Notes under the pieces: model-generated
What the model saw: the letters and a program-made list of their open reading frames with translations, nothing else
Databases searched by the model: none
Told to the model about the DNA's origin: nothing
Part shown: positions 16,849-26,812 of the stretch, piece after piece
How positions within the stretch are numbered: position 1 is the first letter of the stretch
Layout of the letters: each line of letters begins with the position of its first letter
Assembly: GCA_011050085.1 (NCBI GenBank)
Contig: DRGL01000060.1
Span: 1 to 46,524 of the forward strand
DNA: 46,524 bases
Origin: Pricia antarctica
GTDB taxonomy: Bacteria > Bacteroidota > Bacteroidia > Flavobacteriales > Flavobacteriaceae
Direction: 5' to 3'
Position numbers and translations under genes: made by a program

Positions 16849-18483
16849 ATGCAACATAAAAAAATCACGATGCTTTTCGTGCCCCTATTGGTTTCGAGTT
16901 TTCTATCGATAATAAATATTTATGCACAAGCCAATGGGCAAACCTCTCTTGACATAGAGGTTCAAAAGGGCGAAAATTGGTGGGGAGGAGCCGTGACCGA
17001 TGGCTACCAAATGCCCTATACAAATGGATTTTCTTACGACATGTATGCCGATAACAAAGGAAATCAGGCACAGCCACTTTTGCTCTCCAATATCGGTAAT
17101 GTTATTTGGTCTGAAGAACCGTATAAGTTAACCATCGAAGAAAGTAAAATATCCATTCAGCCTCGTGGCGAAGTAAAGAACGTTAAAGCGGGAAATACGC
17201 TAAGGGAGGCATATTTATACGCTTCTAAAAACTATTTTGCCGCTAACGGGGAACTGCCTGACGAGCTACTATTTACGGCGCCCCAATACAATACTTGGAT
17301 AGAGCTTATGTACGATCAAAATCAAAAGGATATTCTGTCGTATGCACATGCCATCGTAGCTAATGGACTTCCCCCAGGTGTATTGATGATAGATGACAAC
17401 TGGCAGCAAGATTATGGCAATTGGAATTTTCGTCCAGACCGATTTCCAGACCCCAAGGCAATGATAGAAGAATTACACGGAATGGGATTTAAAGTCATGC
17501 TTTGGGTATGTCCCTTTGTAAGTCCGGATTCGGAAACCTATCGCAAACTTGCTAAAAAGAACATGTTTCTTAAAAATCCCGATGATATGAGCTTGTCGAC
17601 TACGCCATGGATAAAAGGCGGCCAGCCAGCCATGATCTATTGGTGGAACGGGGTCAGTGCGGTATTGGACCTATCCAATCCCGCATCCGGGACTTGGTTT
17701 AGAGAGGAATTGAACAAGCTTGTCGATACCTATCATGTAGATGGTTTTAAGTTGGATGCAGGAGATTCTTATTTCTATCCGGAAGATTTAGTGAGCTTTA
17801 AAGAAGGTACAAGCCCAAATGAACAATCCGCCCTTTTTGGTAAGATCGGCTTGGATTTTCCCTTGAACGAATACCGGGCCATGTGGAAAATGGCCGGCCT
17901 TCCCTTAGTACAACGCCTTGCCGATAAACAACATTCTTGGGAAGACCTTAATACCCTTATTCCAAATATTATCGCACAAGGTTTGATGGGATATGCCTTT
18001 ACCTGTCCAGATATGATTGGTGGTGGCGAGTTTCAGTCATTCTTAAATACAGAAACAATCGATCAAAATTTGATAGTTCGGTCCGCCCAAGTACATGCAT
18101 TGATGCCTATGATGCAGTTTTCCGTTGCACCTTGGCGTATTTTAGACGAAGAACATATGGCAGCCATAAAAAAAGCGGTCCAGCTAAGGGGTGAATTTGT
18201 TCCCGTAATACTCGATTTGGCAAAACAGGCCGCTCAAACCGGAGAGCCGATTATTAGAAATATGGAGTATGAATTTCCAAAACAAGGCTTTGAATTGATC
18301 CGTGATCAATTTATGTTAGGCAACACTATTTTAGTTGCTCCTGTACTTACTGAAAAGGGGAAAAGGTCGGTTGTATTGCCAAAAGGTAAATGGAAAAATT
18401 TAGACGGTAAAACAATTAGAGGAAATCGTGAAATTGAATTAGAAGTGAAGCTCGACGAACTGCCCTACTTTGTTAAAATGTGA
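16849..18483 (+). CDS. Secreted glycoside hydrolase family 31
   Basis: A 544-residue enzyme with an N-terminal signal peptide (LFVPLLVSSFLSIINIYAQ), a beta-sandwich, and a GH31 TIM barrel. The barrel shows PPGVLMIDDNWQ, GFKVMLWVCPFVSPDS, the nucleophile region DGFKLDAGD (Asp303), and the acid/base region TCPDMIGGGEF (Asp388). The C-terminal beta domain contains FMLGNTILVAPVL. GH31 covers alpha-glucosidases, alpha-xylosidases, alpha-galactosidases and sulfoquinovosidases; I cannot fix the subfamily. Export suggests it trims oligosaccharides in the periplasm or at the surface. No SusC/SusD pair or other CAZyme is adjacent, so it is not visibly part of a polysaccharide utilisation locus. Confidence 0.9.
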   Translation: MQHKKITMLFVPLLVSSFLSIINIYAQANGQTSLDIEVQKGENWWGGAVTDGYQMPYTNGFSYDMYADNKGNQAQPLLLSNIGNVIWSEEPYKLTIEESKISIQPRGEVKNVKAGNTLREAYLYASKNYFAANGELPDELLFTAPQYNTWIELMYDQNQKDILSYAHAIVANGLPPGVLMIDDNWQQDYGNWNFRPDRFPDPKAMIEELHGMGFKVMLWVCPFVSPDSETYRKLAKKNMFLKNPDDMSLSTTPWIKGGQPAMIYWWNGVSAVLDLSNPASGTWFREELNKLVDTYHVDGFKLDAGDSYFYPEDLVSFKEGTSPNEQSALFGKIGLDFPLNEYRAMWKMAGLPLVQRLADKQHSWEDLNTLIPNIIAQGLMGYAFTCPDMIGGGEFQSFLNTETIDQNLIVRSAQVHALMPMMQFSVAPWRILDEEHMAAIKKAVQLRGEFVPVILDLAKQAAQTGEPIIRNMEYEFPKQGFELIRDQFMLGNTILVAPVLTEKGKRSVVLPKGKWKNLDGKTIRGNREIELEVKLDELPYFVKM

Positions 18484-19743
18484 TAACAACTCAAGGTAAG
18501 ATTGTTAATGTATTTAGGTTTTCCGAAATGGAACGGCTAAACATATTAGGTGTTTTTGCTTAGTATCATATTCTGAGATGTCATTTATAAACCAACTACA
18601 TTTACCATTGAAAAGCTCTTAATACTCATAAGAATGTTTTTGAATTATTTTTTTAGTTAGTTATTTTGTAGAATGCCTTAACATGCCCAACTATTTCACG
18701 TAAACGGTATTTTGTTGTGATTGGATGCTATATTAAAGAAATATCAGCATAAAACTTTTACCGTGCACTTTTTCGATACTAGTAGACTTAGTAAACTCCT
18801 CGATTAGATTGAATCATCTTCTTCATCGCAACTTGGCTACGAATTTGATTGTCTCACGTATCCCTTTTAATTAACTAATTTTTGCAGGGGACACAAATGC
18901 CGTCTTCAAACACACTTAATTTACTTCCAAAGTATGGCCTTGGTATTGAAACAACATATCTGCTTGGTTTAAAGTAAATTATCAATAAATTCTCCTTCCT
19001 AGTAATAGCAATGGAATTCCCGCATACGATGAATGTTCTATAGAATAAGTTCCCCGTTGCGATTCAACATGTTAGGTGTAAATATTGAAATTCTTCTAAA
19101 CATCATCTCATGCTACCGATTGAATTTCAATAGCCTATTACTAATGCTATACCTATATTTTCTATCTTTCCGATGTTTCCTATCGGCCTGGCAAATCATC
19201 AGAATTTAGAAGGGATACCGGTAGGTCTTAAAACACCTTCTGAAGTTTTTTAAATTACATGAAACTAGAGATAAATTTTCCTATTATTCGATAAATAAAA
19301 TGACTCCTTAGAGCCATTTATATTATTCAGCATACTGGCTATGAATTATTCAAGCCTTATTCAATACTAGTTCTGAAAGATTCATTTTTAAAAAGGATTG
19401 TAAACTTTGCCAACTTAATCTATACTTTAATATATATTCTCCCCTACCCTTTTTTACGTACATAATCTCATGTTCATTTTAATTTCAATGGGATGAGTGC
19501 TTTAATGACTTCGTTTGCCGAATACTAATCAGGTCCAGTTTACTATTTTTCTCTATGGTAGACATATTAAAATGTCGGTGTCTAAAAGTTACCTTTTAAC
19601 TCAATAGGATAAACCCAAATTAAAATCCTCTTTTGAGATTATCCAGAGAATAGTTTTCGTCAATATGCGAAGGAAAATATATAAAACTATTCATGGTAAG
19701 TGACGATTATATCCGTGCCAAGGGAGTTTGCCGCACAAATTCA
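18484..19743. other. Long non-coding stretch, probably debris
   Basis: About 1.26 kb in which every frame is interrupted. One short plus-strand stretch near 19170-19250 reads FPIGLANHQNLEGIPVGLKT, faintly like the C-terminal part of amidase-signature enzymes. That is too little to call. No RNA gene or strong terminator was seen. Confidence 0.35.
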
Positions 19744-19950
19744 TTATTTCTTTCGAGCGCCTACTTCAGCACCGGTAGGATGCTCTTTTAAGATAGTTGT
19801 TGGCCCCCGTAGTCCCATCTTCACCTTTATAATTGATTTTAATTTATAGGTTTTCCCTTCTAGAATTTCACCTCTACGTACCTTTCTTAAAACAATAGGC
19901 TTTATCGGAGCCTTTTGTACGTTTAATTCAAAAAGAGATGCCATAATCAT
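19744..19950 (-). CDS. Small hypothetical protein
   Basis: A 68-residue basic protein from the ATG at 19950; an alternative ATG lies six bases further in, at 19944. Residues such as IKPIVLRKVRRGEILEGKTY, MGLRGPTT and HPTGAEVG are not low-complexity, so the frame may be real. I recognise no family. It is divergent from the response regulator that starts at 19981, leaving only 30 bases between the starts, which is tight for two promoters. It could be a real small gene or a truncated remnant. Confidence 0.4.
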   Translation of the reverse strand: MIMASLFELNVQKAPIKPIVLRKVRRGEILEGKTYKLKSIIKVKMGLRGPTTILKEHPTGAEVGARKK

Positions 19951-19980
19951 CAAAATTGAACTAATTTTATTTTTTTAAGA

Positions 19981-20433
19981 ATGTCAATGAAAACAAAAGC
20001 CATCCATGTACTCCTTATCGATGACGACGAGGATGACCGTATGTTTTTCGAGGAAGTTCTTGAATCCCTTGATCTTGTCACCGATTTCAACTATGCGGAA
20101 AACGGTTCAAAGGCCATTGAATGGCTCCAGGGCCTTGCCGGGAAACTTCCCGATATTATTTTTCTCGACCTGAACATGCCACTGATGTCCGGTAGTGAAT
20201 GCCTAGAATATATACGGGGCGATTACAGGTATAGGGACATAACTATCATCATATACTCCACATCGTACGATTCTGGAAGCGCTGCTGTTCTCCGCGGACT
20301 TGGCGCAGACCGTTACATCCGAAAGCCCCCGACGTTCGAGGGATTGAAACGAGTCATATCGGCGGCACTTGGGATATTTGGCCGAAATGGGAATAGGGCC
20401 AATACAGACGGCGAGTTTCTTATACATCCCTAA
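19981..20433 (+). CDS. Response regulator receiver protein paired with the PAS histidine kinase
   Basis: A 150-residue receiver-only protein; the start could also be the Met two codons in. The acidic patch is LLIDDDEDDR (11-20), the phosphoacceptor is Asp63 in FLDLNMPLMSG, the switch residues are Ser/Thr93-94 in YSTS, and the conserved Lys is Lys115 in IRKPP. This DDDEDD type of receiver is common next to hybrid or PAS kinases in Bacteroidota and has no DNA-binding domain. The kinase ATG follows 7 bases after its stop, so the two are co-transcribed. The DNA is markedly more GC-rich than its surroundings. Confidence 0.9.
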   Translation: MSMKTKAIHVLLIDDDEDDRMFFEEVLESLDLVTDFNYAENGSKAIEWLQGLAGKLPDIIFLDLNMPLMSGSECLEYIRGDYRYRDITIIIYSTSYDSGSAAVLRGLGADRYIRKPPTFEGLKRVISAALGIFGRNGNRANTDGEFLIHP

Positions 20434-20440
20434 CATATCC

Positions 20441-22102
20441 ATGATAGAAAACAATAATCTCTATTTTTTAGACGGGGGCGGCGAAATGGGCGAACTGTCC
20501 CGGAAAAAAGACTGGGCATCCACGATTTTGGGTCCGCCCCAAAAATGGCCGCAGTCCCTCCGAACTACCCTTAGCAACCTGTTGAACTCTCCTTTCCCTA
20601 TGTTCCTTTTTTGGGGTAGCGAGCGCATTTGTTTCTACAACGACGCGTACCGCCCAAGCCTGGGGAACAACGGAAAGCACCCGTCCATTTTAGGAAAGGG
20701 CGCTAGGGAGGCATGGCCGGAGATATGGAGCGATATTGGCCCGATGATCGATCAGATAATGACAAGTGGTGAACCGTTATGGCACGAAAACATGTTGATG
20801 CCTATTTTCCGTAACGGACAGATAGAGGATGTCTATTGGACCTTCGCCTACAGCCCCGTCCGGAACGGTTCGGGCGTTCCGGTCGGCACCCTAGTAGTCT
20901 GCACCGAGACCACGGCCGCAGTCACGGCCAATGAAAGGTTGATGGAGAGCGAGCACCGGTTTCGTGAGCTTGCAGACCATTCACCGATGTGGATATGGAT
21001 AACTGATGTAGATGTCAAGGTGGAATATGCAAACCGTGACCTACTCGACTACATAGGTATCGAGAAGGTTTCCCAGTTCACCGGACAGGTCTGGGAGGAT
21101 ATCGTACACCCGGATGATATCGGTACCGTTTACGACGGTTTCAGCGAGGCCGCCCATAAACGCCGCGCCTTTTCATTGGAGTATCGGGTCCGCAAGGCGG
21201 AGACCGGCGTCTACGAATGGTTCGCTGTCAAGGGGGTGCCGAGGTTCGAGGGAAAGGACCTGACGGGATTTATCGGGACGGGGATGAACGTGCACAGGCA
21301 GAAGACGTTCTCCGAACAGTTGCGAAGGGAGGTGGATATGCGCACCAAGGAGCTCGAGGATACCAATAGGGAACTGGAGAAATCGAACAAGGAATTGCAG
21401 TCGTTCGCCTATATCTCCAGCCACGACCTTCAAGAACCTTTGCGCAAGATACAGACCTTTAGCTCGATTCTACTCGCCGATGAATATGGCCGCCTTTCCG
21501 AAAAAGGGAGAACCAGGTTCGAAAGGATGCAATCGGCCGCCAAAAGGATGCAAGCGCTCATAAACGACCTTTTGGCCTATTCTCGGGTTGATATGGAGGA
21601 GCGGCAATTCGAAGTCCGGGACCTTTTAGAGGTCATAGGTGAAGTTAGGGCAGACCTTGCAGAGGAACTACAGACTTCTAACGCCGTAATTAATATCCTT
21701 AGCACGTGCGAATTCAAAATCGTGCACTTTCAGTTGAGGCAGCTTCTCTACAACCTTATCTCAAATTCCATAAAATATACAAGGGAAGGTGTTGACCCAA
21801 TTATCCAGATCAATTGCGTTGTAGTGAAAGGTTCCACCATCGAGGATGATAGGGCGATTCCTGATAAAGATTATTTGAGCATAAGTGTTGCCGATAACGG
21901 TATAGGTTTTGAAAATGTACATTCGGTCAAGATTTTTGAGGTGTTCAACCGATTGCATGGTAAGGACAAGTATAAGGGAACAGGTGTGGGTCTGGCAATC
22001 GTCAAAAAGATAGCGGAAAACCACGGGGGGTTTGTGACCGCTAAAGGGGAAACGGGAAAGGGAGCCGTATTCCAGATCGTTCTTCCAAAAAAGGAATCTT
22101 AA
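20441..22102 (+). CDS. PAS-domain sensor histidine kinase
   Basis: A 553-residue soluble kinase. I chose the ATG at 20441, just after the receiver gene, because it opens directly into the conserved NNLYFLDGGGEMGEL. The frame is open further upstream, but only as overlap with the receiver gene. A PAS-like N-terminal sensor (about 20-150) and a second PAS/PAC domain (about 165-290, with ELADHSPMWIW and IVHPDD) are followed by a coiled coil, a HisKA domain with phosphoacceptor His328 in YISSHDLQEP, and an HATPase_c domain (LLYNLISNSIKYT, ADNGIGF, GTGVGLAIVKKI). There are no membrane segments. The first three quarters are about 55% GC in sampled lines, but the ATPase part drops to about 43%. Confidence 0.92.
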   Translation: MIENNNLYFLDGGGEMGELSRKKDWASTILGPPQKWPQSLRTTLSNLLNSPFPMFLFWGSERICFYNDAYRPSLGNNGKHPSILGKGAREAWPEIWSDIGPMIDQIMTSGEPLWHENMLMPIFRNGQIEDVYWTFAYSPVRNGSGVPVGTLVVCTETTAAVTANERLMESEHRFRELADHSPMWIWITDVDVKVEYANRDLLDYIGIEKVSQFTGQVWEDIVHPDDIGTVYDGFSEAAHKRRAFSLEYRVRKAETGVYEWFAVKGVPRFEGKDLTGFIGTGMNVHRQKTFSEQLRREVDMRTKELEDTNRELEKSNKELQSFAYISSHDLQEPLRKIQTFSSILLADEYGRLSEKGRTRFERMQSAAKRMQALINDLLAYSRVDMEERQFEVRDLLEVIGEVRADLAEELQTSNAVINILSTCEFKIVHFQLRQLLYNLISNSIKYTREGVDPIIQINCVVVKGSTIEDDRAIPDKDYLSISVADNGIGFENVHSVKIFEVFNRLHGKDKYKGTGVGLAIVKKIAENHGGFVTAKGETGKGAVFQIVLPKKES

Positions 22103-22183
22103 ATACGAGACTAGGAGGTTATAATAAATTCAAAGGATGCAAAAAGACCATCTATATTTCAAGTATACATTTAATCCCCTTTA

Positions 22184-22225
22184 GGCTGTTTAACACAATT
22201 TAACAGCCGTTTAATTATTCCTTTT
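22184..22225 (+). terminator. Probable terminator of the response regulator/kinase operon
   Basis: GGCTGTT (22184-22190) and AACAGCC (22202-22208) form a 7-bp stem with an 11-base loop. A T-rich tail follows, about 80 bases after the kinase stop codon. Confidence 0.55.
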
Positions 22226-22440
22226 TTACAGGTATACTTTACTTGATACTAAATCACGATTGAAAAATTTTAGGGCCATTTCGTACTCCTCTCCAAACTC
22301 GTGGTAGTTTAAAAACGCAGCTATCGTTTTCTTTGTTTTGAAAATTTAAACAGCTATAAATCTTTGTAGTAGTTATAGAAAAAAACGAAATATTCAAATT
22401 TGCGTATATAAGCCATTAGTAATAGCTTCTCACAGTTCAA

Positions 22441-22584
22441 ATGGACAAAAGAATCATACAGGTATCATTGAGCGTTGACAATTTATTCGTCTTAGTACAA
22501 CTATTTGGGGATTTTCGGGTAAGATATTCTACTGTAAAAGGTCCAAATAAAATAAAGCCAGAACAGCGATATTGGAAAACTTAG
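22441..22584 (+). pseudogene. TerC-like membrane protein fragment
   Basis: The 46-codon frame contains QVSLSVDNLFVLVQLFGDFR, which resembles the signature of TerC-family integral membrane proteins (xSLSVDNxFVxxxIF, metal ion transport or tellurite resistance). The expected upstream helices and the following KYQHRVLFWG region are not recognisable, and a stop follows. TerC proteins handle metal ions, so this may be a relic of an ion-homeostasis locus that includes the nearby P-type ATPase. The assignment rests on about 20 residues. Confidence 0.35.
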
Positions 22585-22983
22585 GACAAGCCTTTTGTTC
22601 AGGTATGATTTCTATTTATTTTACAATATTTTTTAAAATGAGGGCACCATGTGTTACCCTATTTTTTTTAGTGATCTCACCTTGTTTTTCCACTAATAAA
22701 TTACGGTCACCATCGAGAATCGAAGCGGCTATCCTTTTTAAAAAAATTTTCCATGGTAAAGAAAAATAAAGCATTTGCCGAACTGAAAAATCTTTAATCG
22801 AGATTTGGTTCTCCCTCAATTGCTTCAATTTCTTCAGTGTTGTCCAGCTCTTCTAGGGCACCGGCTGGTTTGAAATTGGGTTTCATAACTTTATAACTTC
22901 CCTTTAACAAATGAGGTTAGTAGTCGTAAATTGCAGTACGTGACAAAAATGGCAATATCATAATGAAACTTATTTCCATCAGC
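22585..22983. other. Intergenic region downstream of the P-type ATPase gene
   Basis: The minus strand holds a tiny frame (22797-22887) reading MKPNFKPAGALEELDNTEEI and on to a stop after 30 residues. Another unassigned open stretch on the same strand covers about 22616-22830. Neither is recognisable; they may be remnants downstream of the ATPase gene. Confidence 0.3.
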
Positions 22984-24948
22984 TTACCATTTCATTTTCT
23001 GTAATCGAACCGCATTCAATATGGCCAGTAATGCAACGCCCACATCCGCGAAAACGGCTTCCCACATGGTCGCCATACCGCCCGCACCTAAAATCAATAC
23101 AACAATCTTTACACCAAAGGCCAATCCGATATTCTGCCATACAATTTTTCGGGTTGAACGACCGATTGCTATTGCCCTGGCAATCTTGCTTGGTTGGTCG
23201 GTCTGGATGATGACATCAGCGGTCTCTATAGCAACATCGCTACCCAAACCACCCATGGCAATACCCACATCACTTGACGCTAGAACAGGTGCATCATTAA
23301 TGCCGTCGCCGATAAAGGCAACTTTGGTATCGGGTTGTTTTTTGAGCTCTTCGACTTCGTTCAGTTTATCTTCTGGTAATAGACCGCCCTTTGCCCAATC
23401 AATTTTCAATTCTTTGGCTATCTGTTGGGTTATGGAATCCTTATCACCGGACAACATAATAATTTTGGAAATCCCCGCTTCCCTTATTTGCCTTATCGCT
23501 TGATGCGCATCTTCCTTCAGTTCATCGGCAATGGTGACATAGCCGGCATATTGGTTATTAATCGCGACCATTACAATAGACTCCACAATACTATCCGTTG
23601 CAAAAGGAACTTCAATAGAATTGGAAGTCATTAAAGCCTTATTACCGACAAAAACAGTTTTTCCGCCGACCGTTCCCTTTAATCCCTTTCCGGCAACCTC
23701 CGAAACCTTCGAAGCCACCAAATTATGCGCATCGGTTTTATATTCCAAAATTGCTTTGGCTATGGGATGGGTAGATTGTTCTTCCATTGCCATTAGATAT
23801 TGCATGAATTCAGTTTCCGTAATTGCGGAAGTGCTTACTATTTCCTTGATCTTAAATACTCCTTTGGTAACCGTTCCCGTTTTGTCCATCACAACGGTGT
23901 TCACTTTGGTCATTGCATCCAAAAAGGATGCACCCTTAAACAGAATCCCGTTTCGGGATGCGGCACCCAAGCCGCCAAAATAACCCAAGGGAATCGAAAT
24001 GACCAGAGCACAGGGACAGGAAATTACAAGGAATATCAGGGCACGGTACAGCCAATTCCGAAAAACATAATCATCAACAAAGAAATAGGGCAAGAACGTC
24101 AGACCGATAGCCAGAAAAACAACTATAGGCGTATAAATCCGTGCAAACTTTCGAATAAAAAGTTCCGTCTTTGATTTTCGTGTAGTTGCATTCTGTACCA
24201 TATCGAGAATACGTGCGATGGAACTGTCTTTGAATGCCTTGGTTGTTTCTATTTCGATTACACCATCAAGGTTGATACTTCCAGCAAATACTTTATCGCC
24301 CTTGGCAATAGTATCAGGTTTACTCTCACCTGTCAAAGCGGCTGTATTGAACGAAGCCTTCTCAGAAAGCAGCATACCATCAAGTGGTACTTTTTCGCCC
24401 ACACGCACCTGGATTTTCTCCCCAATCTCAACTGATTCAGGATGTACCGAAATATAATCGTCGTTGCGATAGGCCAAAGCTTCATTGGGACGTATATCCA
24501 ACAAGGCCTTAATATTGCTCTTTGCGTGGTTAACCGCGGCATTCTGAAACAATTCTCCTACTGCGTAAAACAACATTACGGCAACACCTTCTGGATATTG
24601 GCCAATCGCAAATGCCCCCAAAGTGGCAATGGACATTAGTAAAAATTCGGTAAAAAAATCACCGTTTTTAATACTGTTCCAACCTTCTTTGATTACGGGA
24701 AATCCGACAGGAATATAGGTTACCGTGTACCAAAGTATGCGAATCCATCCTTTAAAAAACGGGAATACCTCAAAGTAGTCAACGGCAATTCCCGCCATTA
24801 ACATCACGAAGCTTAAAATAGCCGGTAGGTAAGTTCTAAAATTGGAAACTGCTGCAGCGTCGCCGTGGTTATGACCATCATCGTGAGAATGCTCGCCAGA
24901 ATGTTCTTTGGTATCGATGTCCCGTAAGTTTACTTTCTTCTTGCTCAT
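22984..24948 (-). CDS. Heavy-metal translocating P-type ATPase (Zn/Cd/Co type)
   Basis: A 654-residue P1B-type ATPase. The actuator motif TGES is at 206-209, the transmembrane metal site is SCPCALV (CPC 311-313), the phosphorylation site is DKTGTV (Asp355), the HMA-class His-Pro is in STHPIAKA (394-395), and the hinge is GDGINDAPVLA. The N-terminus has no CxxC metal-binding domain. Instead it has a His/Asp-rich stretch (EHSGEHSHDDGHNHGD), which suits Zn2+, Cd2+ or Co2+ rather than Cu+. The protein exports metal across the cytoplasmic membrane. It is a single gene on the minus strand; no metal-sensing regulator is adjacent. Confidence 0.92.
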   Translation of the reverse strand: MSKKKVNLRDIDTKEHSGEHSHDDGHNHGDAAAVSNFRTYLPAILSFVMLMAGIAVDYFEVFPFFKGWIRILWYTVTYIPVGFPVIKEGWNSIKNGDFFTEFLLMSIATLGAFAIGQYPEGVAVMLFYAVGELFQNAAVNHAKSNIKALLDIRPNEALAYRNDDYISVHPESVEIGEKIQVRVGEKVPLDGMLLSEKASFNTAALTGESKPDTIAKGDKVFAGSINLDGVIEIETTKAFKDSSIARILDMVQNATTRKSKTELFIRKFARIYTPIVVFLAIGLTFLPYFFVDDYVFRNWLYRALIFLVISCPCALVISIPLGYFGGLGAASRNGILFKGASFLDAMTKVNTVVMDKTGTVTKGVFKIKEIVSTSAITETEFMQYLMAMEEQSTHPIAKAILEYKTDAHNLVASKVSEVAGKGLKGTVGGKTVFVGNKALMTSNSIEVPFATDSIVESIVMVAINNQYAGYVTIADELKEDAHQAIRQIREAGISKIIMLSGDKDSITQQIAKELKIDWAKGGLLPEDKLNEVEELKKQPDTKVAFIGDGINDAPVLASSDVGIAMGGLGSDVAIETADVIIQTDQPSKIARAIAIGRSTRKIVWQNIGLAFGVKIVVLILGAGGMATMWEAVFADVGVALLAILNAVRLQKMKW

Positions 24949-25120
24949 TATGTCTTACTTTTCAAACTATAACATTCATCGTTGAGTTCTATCTTGATGA
25001 TGTTCAAAATCAAATTAATTTAAGATTGTTTAGACCTTCATTAAAGATGGCATAATCTAGTCAAACTTTTTGTTTTTTAAACCGGATACTTTCCATGTGT
25101 AATTACTCTAAAATAACAAA

Positions 25121-25148
25121 ACCTTGCCGATCATAAGATGGACAAGGT
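25121..25148 (-). terminator. Minus-strand terminator-like hairpin next to a tRNA-like relic
   Basis: ACCTTG (25121-25126) and CAAGGT (25143-25148) form a stem. Read on the minus strand it is followed by TTTTGTTATTTT. It stands where a tRNA gene's terminator would be, just past the tRNA-like 3' end at 25175. Confidence 0.45.
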
Positions 25149-25174
25149 ATTTGATTCTATGTGAACATTGGTTC

Positions 25175-25273
25175 GTCGGGGTAAATGGGTAAACCCATAT
25201 CACCTCAATGTTTTAACTGGCAGATAATTAGCTCGCTTACCGTAAATTAGGTAGCCAAATTGGTAAGCTTCGC
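25175..25273 (-). pseudogene. tRNA 3'-end-like relic, copy 1 (possible attachment-site remnant)
   Basis: On the minus strand this ends in a T-arm-like hairpin (ATGGG, TTTA, CCCAT) followed by TTACCCCGAC, as in a tRNA acceptor end, but no matching 5' half exists. It aligns without gaps over 99 bases to the relic at 38888-38986, with about 65 identities by eye. The shared part includes CACCTCAATGTTTTAA and a doubled ttACC element at the far end. The T-arm strands differ between copies but still pair. It may be the remains of a tRNA gene or of a tRNA-derived integration site. Confidence 0.45.
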
Positions 25274-25514
25274 ATAAATTTTAATCCAAAAGTCTTATTC
25301 CAATCTTCAACTCTTTAATTGCAAACAACTTACAATTTCGAATTTTTTAGCATTTAATATATAAACATTTTTAACGAGAAATATTTTTTCACCCGTTTTA
25401 CACTAGTTCTGAACTATCCGGTTTTTAGGGAGAAGTTCAAGTTGCCGATGTCTCCGAAGACAATGCCCAGAGTTATAAAAAGGAACGGTGCGAAAACTGT
25501 TTATAGTTTATTTT

Positions 25515-26783
25515 TCATTGGTTCAATATCAAATAGATACCTATACCCGATATATATCCGATCAATGCCAACCAGGCAATATGCCTCAAGTACCACAAAA
25601 AATCGATTTTCAAAATGCCCATGGCCGCGATACCAGCGGCGGAGCCAATAATAAGCATACTTCCACCCGTACCTACACAATAGGCCAGTGATACCCAAAA
25701 TTGATGGTCTTGGGGGTACAAATCCATACTGTACATCCCCATAGCTCCTGCAACCAATGGCACATTGTCTACAATCGAAGAAAGTATTCCCAGAAGTCCA
25801 TTAATAACATATAAATTATTGAAGGTATCGTCCAAAACGCTGCCCATTACATCTAGCGAACCATTTGTTTGCATGGCGGCAACCGCCAATAGAATCCCCA
25901 AAAAAAACAGAATACTCGGTGTATCGATTTTTTGAACCGTTGCTGCCACAGAAAAATATCGCCTTTCGCTGTGGGTTTTGTTTCTGTGGATAATTTCCGT
26001 GACCAGCCAAAATACAGCAAGGCTAAACAACATCGCCATAAAGGGCGGTAAATGCGTTTGGGACTTAAAGACCGGCACCAAAAACAAAAGTGTGACACCA
26101 AGTATAAGGATACCGTTACTCTCCAAAGAACTTACTTTTTTGTCGACTGCAACGCTTCTGCCAACATCTCGGATTACAACTCCCCGAAACCGATAGGAAA
26201 CAATAGCCAACGGCACCAATAAACAGACCAAACTTGGTAAAAATACAGTGGTAATTAGGGCGTTCGAAGATACCTGTGCACCGTTCCAAAGCATAATGGT
26301 CGTAATGTCGCCAATAGGAGACCATGCCCCGCCGGCATTGGCCGCAATAACTATAAATCCGGCAAACGTCCAGAGATCTTCTTTGGTATCCAAGAATTTT
26401 TTTACTATTGCGATCATTACAATGGTCGTGGTAAGATTGTCCAATACCGCCGATAGAAAAAAGGTGAGTAATGAAAGAATCCATAGTAGCCCTATCTTTT
26501 TCTTAGTCTTAATCTTTCGATGTATAATGCCAAAACCGTCATGGACATCGATCAACTCGACTATGGTCATAGCGCCCAAAAGAAAAAATAGGATTTCTGA
26601 TATTTCCTCAAAATGCACTTCAAGATGTTCTACGGTTTCGGAAGGCGCTACGCCCGAAAATGCCAAGAAAAGCCACAACAGCACACCTAAAAAAAGTGCC
26701 GTAGCGGCTTTATCAACCTTTATTTTGTGCTCTAAGGCAATACATGCATACCCCGCTATAAAAAATATCGCCGTTAGTACCAT
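25515..26783 (-). CDS. NhaD-type Na+/H+ antiporter
   Basis: A 422-residue polytopic membrane protein of the ion transporter superfamily, with a strong resemblance to NhaD. Characteristic stretches are HLEVHFEEISEILFFLLGAM, LSAVLDNLTTTIVMIAIVKK, FIVIAANAGGAWSPIGDITT and SSIVDNVPLVAGAMGMY, with the paired VLDN/VDN hairpin motifs of the two inverted repeats. It exchanges Na+ (or Li+) for H+ at the inner membrane and would support salt or pH tolerance in a marine organism. A 176-residue membrane-anchored protein is encoded 29 bases upstream on the same strand and is probably co-transcribed. Confidence 0.88.
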   Translation of the reverse strand: MVLTAIFFIAGYACIALEHKIKVDKAATALFLGVLLWLFLAFSGVAPSETVEHLEVHFEEISEILFFLLGAMTIVELIDVHDGFGIIHRKIKTKKKIGLLWILSLLTFFLSAVLDNLTTTIVMIAIVKKFLDTKEDLWTFAGFIVIAANAGGAWSPIGDITTIMLWNGAQVSSNALITTVFLPSLVCLLVPLAIVSYRFRGVVIRDVGRSVAVDKKVSSLESNGILILGVTLLFLVPVFKSQTHLPPFMAMLFSLAVFWLVTEIIHRNKTHSERRYFSVAATVQKIDTPSILFFLGILLAVAAMQTNGSLDVMGSVLDDTFNNLYVINGLLGILSSIVDNVPLVAGAMGMYSMDLYPQDHQFWVSLAYCVGTGGSMLIIGSAAGIAAMGILKIDFLWYLRHIAWLALIGYISGIGIYLILNQ

Positions 26784-26812
26784 ATTGACATTTTATAATT
26801 CTTATTTCAGGG

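Noticed and set aside
16849-18483. Part of a polysaccharide utilisation locus
   Set aside because: No SusC/SusD pair, sulfatase or other CAZyme lies near the GH31 gene in this window.
23021-24639. Several long plus-strand open frames within the P-type ATPase region
   Set aside because: They are antisense shadows of the intact ATPase gene, which has every family motif on the minus strand.
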